A model generated the notes under the pieces. The model searched no databases, was not told the origin of the DNA, and saw nothing but the letters and a program-made list of their open reading frames with translations. From positions 13,985,925 to 14,049,924 of the forward strand of contig NC_090743.1 in assembly GCF_036898095.1 (NCBI RefSeq): a DNA stretch of 64,000 bases. The letters run 5' to 3'. The first letter of the stretch is position 1, and the number at the start of each line of letters is the position of its first letter. Made by a program: the position numbers and the translations under genes. Shown in pieces: positions 11,739 to 23,260 of the stretch. Source of the DNA: Palaemon carinicauda (taxonomy: Eukaryota > Arthropoda > Malacostraca > Decapoda > Palaemonidae).

Positions 11739-11993
11739 ATGACATTCGTAGATAATTTGTATTTTTCTTAACTATTCAAACCTTAGCTATTTATACAAAC
11801 TTGCCCGCCAGCCCTGTCCCCCGTGAAGTCCAAACCCCCCCCCCCCCATCCCCCGCTAACTAGCGGTGTGGGTAGTTAACCCTCGCTAAATTTTAATGGC
11901 GCATCATTTCAGCTCTGCCGAAAGTATAACCCGTGATAAATAGCTAAGGTTTGTATAGTTAGGAAAAATACAAATTATCTACGAATTTGTCAT
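11739..11993. mobile_element. 255-bp inverted-repeat (MITE-like) element
   Basis: Terminal inverted repeats of about 57 bp. The left arm runs from atgacattcgtagataattt through ccttagctatttat; the right arm (11,936-11,993) is its reverse complement with a few changes and one 2-bp indel. The interior contains a C-run (about 11,839-11,850) and a gctaactagcggtgtgg block also found near 3050 in inverse orientation. No ORF. The TIR resembles but is not the same as that of the 2634 element. Confidence 0.7.
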
Positions 11994-12838
11994 GTTAGGA
12001 AGAGACCATGGCGAATGGATTTACAAGCTGAAAGAAAGCAACGCAGTTTAAGGTCGAGCTATTACTAGCTTAGCATTTTATTGTTGCTGATTTGTGCAGT
12101 GTTTTAGTGTGTGGCACATAACAAGCTGTAACACTTGAGGTCTTTTGTCCGTTAACATGGTTTGAGAAAATTTGGGTCTTGGCAAGAACTGGTCATATGT
12201 AATGGCGAAAAACACCCATGAACGAGCAGAATTCTAGCGTACTCGTACAGTGTTCTTGGTTTTGTGAATTAAGTAAGGATTGATGCTAAATTTCATAACT
12301 GATAGCATTTCTTTGCAAGGTTAGCCAACATGAATGAATCTTGTTTGATGAAAGCTGTTGCACAAAAAAATTCTCATTTTATTATCTTATTGTGTAGACC
12401 AGTTAGGAATGATTGATTTGTCCGTTAGCTTCTCTTACGACTATATTTAAAAGAAATCTTATTAAAAATGTTTGTCCAAATTGGTTTTGGGTCATTTTGA
12501 CTTTGAAAAATAATTTGACATTGTTACTTACCTCTATCAAGTTTTTGCACTGCAAATTATCCTGATTTTTTTCTTTGAGAAGCTTCTATCTTCAAATTTC
12601 TAGACAGCAAGTTATCCTGATTTTTTTTTCTTTGAAACTGCGAAGAAAGACTGTTCAAAACGATTTTGCATGTACTGTATTTTCTTATTTTAACAAAGGT
12701 AGATTGATTACTTGACTTTCTGAAGTTTACCTAATTAACCCACCATACTCTTATTGTTACGTGTATAACATTATCACCTTGATTATATCTTTTATTAATT
12801 ATAAGAAGTTTAAAATTGTTTTTTTTTATATATTTCAG

Positions 12839-12854
12839 GCTACCCCGGTGACAG
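12839..12854 (+). other. Candidate 16-nt microexon
   Basis: gctaccccggtgacag is flanked by a strong acceptor (tttttttatatatttcag) and a near-consensus donor (gtaagttt). Its GC content is far above the surrounding AT-rich DNA. The product and host gene are unknown. A possible recursive splice site (atttttag followed by gtaaga) lies about 60 bp downstream at 12,911. Confidence 0.35.
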
Positions 12855-14113
12855 GTAAGTTTGGTTTGTACCATGGTGCTGTTGGAGTCCATGTCCTAGT
12901 TTGGATTTTTAGGTAAGATAAAGATTACTTTCTTATCCCATGATTATGTTTTTGTGGATTATGATTTAATGGTTTCCCAGGTGGCAAAGGGTTCAGACAT
13001 TAAGGTTCAGTGGATCTTCTATGAACCTTGAGCCTAAAAATGACAAAAGATTTGGATTTAAAATAATTGAAGACTTCTGTTGTATGGTGGTAGGTTACTT
13101 CATAATTATGGAAACATTTACAAGTATGTTATAGTATTTTATTTTTGTCTGTTGGTGTGACGAATGTCGTAACATATTGTTTGTTTAATATTTTTTAAAT
13201 AACTTCAATTGTCTGTTGTATTTTATTTGTGATGTATTCGACTCCAACAGCAAATGGTATAAATCAGAGGCTACCCAGACTGATAATAGAGTTGACTATG
13301 AGAATCCAATTAATCACCTTTGTATAATCTCTATTCATTGTGATCCATTTGTCTTTAAAGAATTATTTTGCAAGTTTCGTTAATGATTGTGTAACACCGG
13401 TTGTTTTTTTATTATCGCTATTCTAATAGTTACTTTATTTTTAGTTTGTAGATTACGTAGTAACTGTAAATTTCGCTAGGAAGATGTAAACAATTAAGTA
13501 CAGTAAAGCATATTGTGTTGGTTTCAAAATACCAGAATAAGATTATTATTGTTATTAAATTTCTGTAATGATTATTTAATCTCGGAGTTTAATCATTTGC
13601 TACCAGTCAAATTTGCTTGTCAATGCAGTTATCCTTTGGCTTTTGGTTAGGCTGAATGTCCAGTGGAAATTAATTTGAAAAATAAAATGGAAAGTTGTCT
13701 ACTAATGATAGTTGTATATTCCGGAATCTGTGAAAATTTATTTATCGTTGTACCTTTCCATCATATGTTTTCTCAAAATCTTATTATTTTGATTAACGAA
13801 AATTATAATTTTCTTTACTATTGTTCTGCCTGAATTGTTCATTCTGGATTATTAATCCTCAGTGAATGACTTTTAACACGAAGCGTTATGTTTTGTAAGT
13901 TTTTTCCCCGGTTGCTCTATTATGTACACTTAAGAAGTTAATATCATTAACGATTCTTTTTTCGTGCTATAAAGTTGATCAAGCATTATCCATTTTAGAA
14001 TGGCATAAATTATTGGCTAATAGTATTTTTAAATTCATTATTGAGTAAATCCTCTACATTTGAATCATAGAACAATTATTTATAAGATTCTCTATCACTC
14101 TGGGTGGCTTCAG

Positions 14114-14149
14114 TCACGTCTTCAAGATCATGGGGATGCATCCTACAAG
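14114..14149 (+). other. Candidate 36-nt exon
   Basis: The segment between ggtggcttcag and gtatgaaa is 36 nt, relatively GC-rich and open in all frames. If joined to the 12,839 microexon, a continuous reading frame results, which is weak support. No family is recognised. Confidence 0.25.
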
Positions 14150-14294
14150 GTATGAAAATCATTATTGCAGTTATTATGTATTTCACCTCCATTTCTAGTT
14201 TATCCAATTGTGAGTGAAATAGGAATTACTTTTTGAAGTTACAGTAATGTGTGTATTTTCACTTCGTTGTTGTTCATGAGGTTTTATTCACAAA

Positions 14295-14560
14295 AACTGT
14301 TTTTAAATATTAAACTTAGCCGGTGAATATATATATATAGCTTACGTCTCCGACGGTCGACAGATTCCAAAAACTCGCGAGCGATCGCCATGATGGCTGC
14401 CAGGTGTGCCCACTAGCGCCGACTATCGGCCAGATACCGCATATACTTCTCCAGGAGTTCAGTTCTTCTCTGTCGGTGGTAGTGACAGCATTGGTTCCGC
14501 TTGCGCTTAAACTCAAGTATATTCAAAAATTTATTTTAAATTGAAAATTTCATTTTACGA
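14295..14560. repeat. Possible diverged inverted-repeat element
   Basis: The left edge (tttttaaatattaaacttag) and the reverse complement of the right edge (tttttgaatatacttgagt) are related, enclosing a GC-richer core with cgacggtcgacag. The TIRs are partial, so the call is weak. Confidence 0.35.
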
Positions 14561-16164
14561 GATTTACAGGATGTTTTTACTTTTGAAATGCATTATGGTT
14601 TCAACACCAACCAATGTCAGGATGCCAGAAAACCTCAAATCAATCGATCAATCAATCAACACCAGTCTTTGAAGAAGGTAAAACAATGTCCTGATATCTG
14701 AGGTCTCAACTCTTGAAACCATAGACAGTGTACTGCTCAATTGTTAAAAGAACATTTGTTAAATATTTTACATGCCTGTACGAAACAGTTTACGAAACAT
14801 TTACGGTGATTTTTCCGATTCTTGGATGTTTTCTTTTACGATTTTAAGTGTTTGTATCCGCCTTAAATATTCATAACGAGCATTTATATAATGTTTTATC
14901 CATTTAATAAGTAGGTATAGGGTATTTCTAGGTGTTTATTAAATGTTATTTATTATATTTACTAAACATTATTAATTAATTTACTAAATGATATGTTGGA
15001 TACGCCAAGCGTATGTATGAATATTTATTAACGACCTTACAAAATGTTCTTGCACACATTAACCAGATGTATTTATGTGCATTAGGATGTATTTTAAGGG
15101 TTAAATTATTAATCGCTTTCATGCAATTTTCTAATACTGATAAGATGCCAAAATATGTTAAATTCTTTTTTTTTTTTTTACCTTGGTATTACTATGAAAG
15201 GCTCCTTTATTCTAATTCTTCACCATACTAAAAAAGGATGACGTAGACCTTGCAATACTCGTCCAGTTTAGTAGGCCTGTACATCAAACGTTCTTTCGTA
15301 CAGTTGCTTAGAGTTTTTCACATATTAACCAATGTGAGATGCTGGTCTTGCATTCTAATTAAAGGTACCAAAGCGCAGGTTTATTCTTAAGTGCCTGAAT
15401 GTGGAGGATAGTTAATATTTATTCTGAGACCTAATTGAAGTATTAAGTGGAATTTATGAAGTTGGTCGATGAATGCTTTGCCACTTTTTATCCACAACTT
15501 AAGTCTCGTTTCATAGTTTATATGTGACCTCCTATGTGTAGTAGGTTGGCCTGGGCACCAACCGCCCGTTGAGATACTACCGCTAGAGAGTTATGGGGTC
15601 CTATGACTGGCCAGACAGTACTACATAGGACCCTTCTCTCTGGTTACGGTTCTTTCCCTTTGCCTACACAGATTCTCCTCTGTCCTCGTACACCTGACAG
15701 CACTGAGATTGCCAAATAATTCTTCTTCACCCAAGGGGTTAACTACTGTACTGTAATTGTTCAGTGGCTACTTTCCTCTTGGTAAGGGTAGAAGAGACTC
15801 TTCAGCTATGGTAAGCAGCTCTTCTAGGAGGAGGACACTCCAAAATCAAACCATTGTTCTCTAGTTTTTGGCAGGGCTGCCACTAAGCTTTTATGTTATC
15901 CCCCATATTTCAGGCAAAAAATCCCCCAAATTTACTAAATTTCCCCCATATCTTGAAAGTACCTATAAATCGAACAATAAATAGGAAAATGAGTTCTACT
16001 TACCATATTTAGTTATTACTATATTCTTGCTGTGCCTCCTCTACATCTTCTGCAGTCACCGTTGGTCTCTTCCGTGTATTTTTTATAAATTGCATGAGTA
16101 GTGCCGTTTTCAACTTTTTATCAAAGCCTGGCTCGGCTCCCAATTTGTACTGTGTTGTTTTTTG

Positions 16165-17900
16165 TTACAGCTTGCTTTGCCAGAATTCGAGCAGCAACTG
16201 TTTCTGCCAGTAAAGAGTTAGTGTTTCTTGTTTTAATATTAATAACTTGAGAGAATACAGTATTCGTTCTACACAAGCCGAGGAGCGAGGCAAACAAGTG
16301 AGATTTGTCATGAACTTAGACTGAAGCTGAAATTTTTTATTACCCAAACCGTCTTTGAGCCCAAATTTTACCAGAAACGTGGTACAGTCCCCTCTGTGAT
16401 TGTGGTATCTTTGACAACGAGTCTAAAACTTCTTCATTCGTCATCGAGTTTGCTCACCTGTGATGGTGGCACTAAATTTGGAAAAATATTTGACAGCTTT
16501 GTTATTGTCGGCGGCGAAACATTTATGTTAGAGGCAATGGCTGGATCCAAGATGTTGAGTTGGGTGATGACATCATTTTCATCGAGTGGAAATAGTTTTC
16601 TGATCTGAGCCCAAAGTTTGACAAGGAATTTCAAACAGTCTGTTTTGAATCTTTAAAGAGTTTCTGTTGGTAACGGCTCTATGATGAGATGAGCCATCGC
16701 AGCTCCTCCCAGATTCACATCTTCAAGTGTCTTGTGAAAACTCTTGTTAGTTGGGTCAATATCACAAAGTTTGACACTTTAAAGAACAGATTCCTTCAAA
16801 AAACAACCGAGCAAAACTTTGTATTCTGAAGTTATCATAAAATATAATTTGTGCAGATGGAATTCTTCTGATTGAAATTCTACGTTAAGAGAGTTAACTT
16901 TCCTCAAAATGTGCTGCAAAAAGAGAAGCTTATGTTTTGTCCCACAATTCTTCAACGTTTCATACACACGTCGAGCTCCGTCCACTTTATCCTCCATCGA
17001 CTCGGTTTGAAAATAAACCGAAAGTGCATCATACTGTTCAATTATGGCGCTTATAAAGTTTTCTCTGGAGAGCCATCTTGTTTGTGCTAATTTGGCGATC
17101 TTGTGCCTTGGAGCTGATACCGTATCCAGAATTAGCTCGAAATAATTTTTTCGCTTGCTGCTGCGGTTGAAATATGATATGTCTTTCAAAAACCCTTCAA
17201 AATATGAAGGCAGAACACTAACCGCATTGCTAGCACATAGGGCAAAGGAATGACATACTCATCCTATTACAAATACAGATGGTACTTTGTCTCTCAGTAA
17301 CTTTTGATAGCCATTTTTGACTCCCATCAATGTTGAACAATTATCAGCACCAAGACCTATCTACGACGTCTAATTCATTCAAGTCGAAAAAACGAACCAC
17401 AACAGCCAAAACTCGTGTAACATATGTCTGTACTCTCATCTATTATTATAGAGAATTTTTGCTGTTTACAAATTTTATCAAGAAATTGTTTTTTGTGAAA
17501 TGCTATTCCATGCTGAATTACCTATAACTTTGTCTTTTTCATTGACAACTTCTGAGCCACTTTACTGTCAGGGAAGGCTCTCTTACTCAATGTTAGGAAG
17601 TGATCTACGTTTGAAAATGGCAGGTTATGTTAGCAAAATATGCAGCAATATAAATTTCACTCTTTGCGATAGCTTGTGATTCGCTAGATGACTCCTTCAC
17701 CATAAACTTTGAGAATCAGTGTTTTTTACTGCAACATTCGTATTTTTAATGTATTTTGCAGAACTTGCAGGCTTCAACAACATAGATTTGTTATAAATTT
17801 TTAAAGAAATGTAGCAGCACTTGTAATAGCTACTACTTCGTTCTGCATCATCACGTTTTAACCAAGATTTAGTTCTGCAACATCGAACCATTCTTCTTCA
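16165..17900 (-). pseudogene. hAT transposase, broken
   Basis: Reading the minus strand: an N-terminal segment with WLKRDDAE (about 17,860), a middle block with KIAKLAQTRWLSRENF (about 17,070-17,110), a block with LDPAIASNINVSP (about 16,520-16,560) and a C-terminal dimerisation-type stretch, LTCLPRSSACVERILYS (about 16,260-16,310). The TRWL and SSACVER blocks are characteristic of hAT transposases. Frame changes and stops separate them, and no full-length ORF remains. Other alignable blocks, such as the first catalytic Asp, were not located. Confidence 0.75.
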
Positions 17901-17915
17901 AATGATTGAGTATAC

Positions 17916-18116
17916 ACCTTAGTTTTTCGACGGTGGTTTACTTTTATCACTCATTTTTGCAGAATTAAAGGAAATATCGCAAACCTTAGTTTTTCGACGG
18001 TGGTTCACTTTTATCACTCATTTTTGCAGAATTAAAGGAAATATCGCAAACCTTAGTTTTTCGACGGTGGTTCACTTTTATCACTCATTTTTGCAGAATT
18101 AAAGGAAATATCGCAA
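17916..18116. repeat. Three tandem 67-bp units inside the hAT element
   Basis: Units start at 17,916, 17,983 and 18,050 (accttagtttttcgacggtg through gaaatatcgcaa). They are almost identical; the first has one visible change (ggttta for ggttca). They lie just 5' of the transposase start. Confidence 0.9.
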
Positions 18117-18994
18117 ACTAAATTAACGAGCAATTAACGACGCAATGTACTAAAGGCAGCTGGCTCTTAACTCTCTTGTCACACTGCCTGACAAAGTCTG
18201 TACAAGAGCAATGCTTGCTCATTAATTGTTAAGTCTGTTCTACAGAATAAAGAATAACAAATTTCTACATTTGTGCTTGTATTGGTAAATTTTAGTAATA
18301 GAAGACGATTGATATAAAAACCATCAGAAAATGTTCATTCAGAAATGATTACATCGCAGCATTAATGTTTACTTTTAGTGCAAAAATTCGTTCACATTCA
18401 AGTGAGCTGGCGCCACTCAACACACTATCTGGAACAGAGCGAGAATCATACGGGTTTATTACGTGTAGTAACATTCGTCTGATATGAAACAGGAGTAGTA
18501 TGTTACACACATTTACAAAACAATTTCACAACTTGTATAATTTATATTATTTTTAACATATTTCGATTGATGTTTTCCTCATTTACTATTTAATGTATAA
18601 ATGATTGAACTCCCCCAAAATTCGACTCTTATCAAATTTCTATCACATTCCCCCAGCTGAGACTAGTTTCCCCCAAAAATGGGGGAATTCCCCCATCAGT
18701 GGCAGCCCTGGTCTTGGGTAGTGCCATATCCTCTGTACCATGGTCTTCCACTGTCTTGGGTTAGTTCTCTTGCTTGAGGGTACACTCAGGCACACTTTTA
18801 TCTAGTTTCTCTTCCTCTTGTTTTGATAAAGTTTTTATAGCAAATATTTATTTTAATTTTGTTACTGTACTTAAAATATTTTATTTTTCCTAATTTCCTT
18901 TCCTCACTGGGCTATTTTCCCTGGTGGGGCCCCTGGGCTTATAGCATCCTGCTTTTCCAACTAGGGTTGTAGCTTAGCATTTATTAATAATAAT

Positions 18995-20150
18995 AATATA
19001 TTGCTGCTGGGACCTTCTGGCTGTTTCCATCTTGAATGTGGTCTTGGCGACGAAACGGTTGAGGGCTGAGAGGTCTATCACTGGTCGTCACCCACCTGAG
19101 GTCTTTTCCACCAGGAATAGTTGTCTGAAGAAGCCCAGCTGTTCTGGGGGCACCACCTGGATAGCATCTTTGGTGAGGTGGTCCTGAACCTGCCCCTCCA
19201 AGGTTCTCTGCCGTGCTTCCTCCTTGATGTGTAGGGGCGAGACCTAGAGTCCCAAGACCAAAGGATGTGTAGGGCCCTTGAAGGGGATGCAGTAGCCGTT
19301 CCTCAATACTTGAACCGTCTAGTGGTCTGCCTCTTCCTTTACCCAATTTCTATACCTTACATTGAGGCATCCCCCTAGCCCTGTAGAGCGGTGTGGAGAG
19401 AGGCCTCGTCCCCTACTTCCTCTTGAAGAATCGGGAGCCAGGGCCCCTCGATTGGCTGGGGCTCTGCTCTTGCTTCCTCCGGTTGCTGGTCTCTGTCCTC
19501 CTGAGGTGGGGCGTCAATGACCTTAATTGTCAGGATGCCTGAAAACTTTAAATGAATCAATCCTCCTGAGGTGAGGGGGTCTGCGACAGGGGGCCCATCG
19601 GGATGAGGAAGGGTTCACGATGTGAGGCATCACAGGATGCCCACTTGGCTGGGCTTTGGGCCTGTGGTGCTCCCGGGGCCAGTATGGGGGGGCGTGCTGA
19701 GGTCCCCGATGCCAAAGAGGGCCCCCAAGGAGCATGGCGTCATGCCTTTCCCCCCTCCACTTCTCCAGGGCCTCTTCCACCATGTCCTCTGGGAAGAGGG
19801 CCTCTCTGGCGATTGTGGCTTCCCTCAAAGCTCTTCAAGTTCCCCATTCGATAGTTGCCTCGGCAGCCTATATAATACTATGTACCTCCTTCGAAGGATC
19901 CAGTTCGACGCCGCAGTGTGTGATTGCCCCGCCAGTAAAACTACCGCCCGCAACACAGAGACTGCCAGCTCTAGGAACTGCTCCCGGCCTTGTTGTTCCT
20001 GATTTTGTTTTCTAAGACGAGCGAAACTAGGGCCGCTGACCAGAGTTCCAACCATGAAGCCGTGTCCTCTGCAGCCCATGTGACCGCTTACATGGCCTGC
20101 GCCTCCTGCACTGTGAAGCCCTCTACGATACCTAGCTGCACTCACTTTAT
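18995..20150 (-). mobile_element. DIRS-like gag/RT fragment (relic 4)
   Basis: The minus strand at about 19,020-19,210 reads LEGQVQDHLTKDAIQVV, then FFRQLFLVEKTSGGWRPVID, then a KTTFKMET block: the N-terminal fingers of a DIRS-type RT. Upstream (19,523-20,145 -) are gag-like open frames with the phrase ALFPEDMVEEALEKW. A short phrase at 19,528-19,563 shared with 14.6 kb interrupts it. Frames are broken, and the rest of pol is absent, replaced by the (TTA)n retroposon. Confidence 0.65.
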
Positions 20151-20817
20151 AGCTTTTTAGTTTACCTCTGATCTCACTTCCTCTCCTCCATCTAGCTGTC
20201 CTTTCTAGTAACTTTTACTTTATAGCGTAACTGTAACTACATTTACGCTTGGATGCTGAATGGTCTTTCAGACACAAGTGCCTCAATTCCATAAATCCAA
20301 CCTATCCTCCTTATTTTATTATCTTGCTCCCCTTTTGCTGTTCAACTTCTGAATAAATTTAAGTGATAGTTTGTTATAAATGTCGGGGATATTAACGCGA
20401 TTGTGAAAATTAGCTGCTTTAATGATTGGGAGAAGGGATTTACATATAAAGCTATTATTGATTGTCATGAGTGACTGCAGCCACCACCAAAATGGTTTGG
20501 ACCTTTTAATAGAACTATGCTCAAGGGTCAGTTCATTGGAATCCTAGGGGAACCAGTCATTGGGTAGGAGTCTTAGCTTCAGGTCAGAAGCTCATCATTA
20601 AAGATGAAAGGAGGATGATTTTATGTTCACATTGTCTCGATTCTAATATGTTAGTTCATCTGACACTAGTGAATGTATTTGTTCCTACATGCAATGCAAG
20701 TCACCAACCTTTAATAGGAGCATGACTTTAGTGAAGCTGGAGCAACCATTAAACTTTTAACTAGGCAAACATTGGATGTTTGTTGGGTGAGGGGTAAGCG
20801 CACAACGACCTAACAGG
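20151..20817. other. No gene seen
   Basis: AT-rich unique-looking sequence without sustained ORFs. Confidence 0.4.
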
Positions 20818-23260
20818 CAGGGTTGCCAGATTTTTCCCGAGCTTAAAGGGCTAAAACAATACCAAAAAGACCAAACCTTAAAAAGATGAGGGCCAAATAA
20901 GAGGCCAAACTATTACTATGTAGATGTTCTCTTTAAATTAATTGATGTACATATTTGGTGCTTAAAAATAATTATGTATTGTAATTTTAGTAATAAAAAT
21001 ATAAATAAAAGAAAACCTTTGAAATATATATTTAAAAGTAATAACAATATAGTATCACAGTATACCCTGGCAATCATATACTGTATTACGAAAAAGAAAA
21101 ATAATTTATCACATTCTCAGCTCCTCAATTACATCATCTCTATCACCTCCCTCTTCTGGATCATTTTTATATATGCGAGATGTGAAAATTTTTAGCATTG
21201 CTGGCGTTACTTTAAAGTCTTTGCTGCAGTCCACGAAAGTGTAAACGTGTTCGGACACAAATTATATCATTAAGCATTTGTGTACCCATGTGGTTCCTTG
21301 ATCTAGTTTAGACATTAGTTACTTGGGAAAATATGCGTTCTACCTTTGCATTAGACATGATAGTGAATGATTTTCAATTTCTCTGAAAGGATGGTTCCCA
21401 AGCGCATTGGATTATCATCTTACTCCACCCAGAACTGTACTGTATCATTTGGAATGCTCACTTCAAATACACTTTCTTAAACCAGTTTACATGCATTATG
21501 TTCCGATACTGTTGCTCAAGTAAATCTATTTCATCTGTTTGTACATATTTCTGGAATGGGAGATCTGAGGTCTTCGATCTGTCCACCTGGCTCAGAACTT
21601 TTGATGGATTTGGGGCGGGGGAAGACGTTTCTTTAGTGGCCACCACCAGAAAGTTGTAGGCTTCGCTGTGCAGTGTACTTTTAGAAAACCATTTTGGAAT
21701 TTCAGAAATTAAAAATCTTAAGCTTGAAGACACTTGTTGAAGGCGTGCTGAACACGCTGGGCCTATGAAAGACATGCATCTAACCAAACCACAGCTAGAG
21801 GATTATTCTATAATTTGTGATCACACTGAATTATTTACCCCTACCATCCCTTTGCATATCCTATACAGTCTTTGAGGCCGAGACCAAGTACTATAATTTA
21901 TTTTTTTATAGCAATGAAGAGTGATTTCACCTTTTGCGTCTTGAGATAAGAGACAAGCTCTGCAAACTCTTACAATCCTATCTTCTTTTTTACTGCAATA
22001 CCTTACAGGTATACAGGTATAGTTATCAGTAGATACATCAGTGGTCTCGTCTACAAGAAGAGCAAATTTCTCTCCCTGTATGTCTTCGTTAAGGTCTTGT
22101 TTGTAAGAAGGAGCTATACAGTAACTTCAGTAATAAGCTTACTACACTTTGTTCTGTGTATTTCAATACTTTCGAGGCTGTTGCTGTTTCCATTCTTTAC
22201 CAGTTCTCCCAGGTGGCCAATAGTTGACACAGAACAGTGGCAACAAAGTGACATGGCAAGTTCCAGCTCAGCAGTCTTCAAAGCATCAGAAGGTGTAAAC
22301 TATTAGTGGGGAACCTGAGTTGTGGTGCTGCATTTGATGCTGAAACTATCTGCTTGTGTTTATATGTGGTGTTGTATTTTTGGAGAGCTGAACGTTTTTG
22401 AGACTATATACAATGGCAGTTTACAGAAGGCATCACCTTTCCATCAGGAGATTCTTTAACTCAGACAGGGTTTTTTCCCAGCTGTCGAGGTAATATTTTT
22501 GAAGAAGCGTGAGACACAGCTAAATACAGGGAATGAAAAGTCCATTTTATCAGCAGTAGTGAGGGATCTTCCTTTAATTTCTTGAACACTCCATTATTTA
22601 CACCCACCATACCACTAGCATTATCTGTTCCAATAGCAATAAAGTTTTTTTAAGTCAAGTTTGTTTCCAGCAAGCTCTTATTTCACTACCTTAGCAATAC
22701 TATCAGCATCACACTTCTCCAATGGCACAAAGCTGAAATAAGTAGATTTTATGTAGCTGTGGAACTTACTGTGGTATATAAGTGCTATTCCTAGTAGCTC
22801 ATTCACTGTGATGTCGTTTGATTCATCTATTAGTAGGCTGTACTTTCCGTTTCATATATCTTGAATCAGGTCCTTGAAATGCACACCGAGAACATTGTTT
22901 ATGAGTTCAGAACATTTGGTCCTATGCGTTTTTATATTGGCACAAACTTCATGGTCAGCTAAATGACCTCTGCCCAAATCAACTAAGTGGTCACAGTTTT
23001 GTATTGCACAATGACAGCTTACAAACTATGCAATTCCAGCCTCAAAGACATCGGTTTTCAAATTAGTTTTCACTGGACGTAATTGCGACCTATCTACATT
23101 AGACATTGCAACTGGAATGGCTGCTTTATGCTTCCTTGATGATTCATGTCTGAATATCTGAGTTTTGCATTTATATCATTCTTACAATAGTTACAATGAC
23201 ATTTGCTAGTCATTTGGAACTTCCACAAGCCAATTTATAAAAGTTTTCACCTGCAATCAC
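20818..23260 (-). mobile_element. hAT transposon relic(s)
   Basis: The left boundary cagggttgccagatttttcc looks like a hAT terminus; no matching right end was found. On the minus strand I read YSLLIDESNDITV (about 22,840), FIAIGTDNASGMVGVNN (about 22,620), FALLVDETTDVSTD (about 22,050) and a KWFSKSTLHSEAY block (about 21,660). LIDES and LVDETTDVS are the same conserved block, so parts of two hAT copies are probably merged here. Stops are frequent. Transposase is not functional. Confidence 0.6.

Larger units (their letters stand above)
11994..15542. other. AT-rich non-coding DNA, possibly intronic
   Basis: About 3.5 kb with no ORF of note. It contains two short candidate exons with strong splice signals on the + strand (listed separately), an inverted-repeat remnant at 14.3 kb and a gtcaggatgccagaaaac phrase followed by aatcaatc repeats (about 14,616-14,663). 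A close copy of that phrase occurs at about 19,528-19,563. Otherwise nothing is recognised. Confidence 0.4.
15872..18710 (-). mobile_element. hAT DNA transposon, 2.84 kb
   Basis: The termini are cagggctgccact and its reverse complement (perfect 13-bp TIR, a hAT-style CAGGG start). The 8-bp flanks are gtttttgg (15,864-15,871) and gtcttggg (18,711-18,718), a hAT-length target duplication with two mismatches. The related retroposon at 63.3 kb shows the uninterrupted site, fixing the insertion exactly. Subterminal runs of ccccc/ggggg near both ends could be transposase binding sites. The transposase inside is broken. Confidence 0.9.
15543..18990 (+). mobile_element. (TTA)n-tailed retroposon, split by a hAT insertion
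   Basis: Two parts, about 15,543-15,863 and 18,711-18,990, form one repeat ending in a ttattaataataata tail. The second half (gtcttgggtagtgccat through cttatagcatcctgcttttc) recurs in reverse orientation at 62,930-63,335 and in part at 61,660-61,775. The A/T-rich simple tail and lack of ORF suggest a SINE-like or truncated retroposon; its class is not established. It matches a repeat I recall as very common in decapod genomes. Confidence 0.7.

Noticed and set aside
19603..20015. Plus-strand ORFs of 83-126 codons
   Set aside because: They are antisense shadows of the DIRS-like gag/RT fragment on the minus strand.
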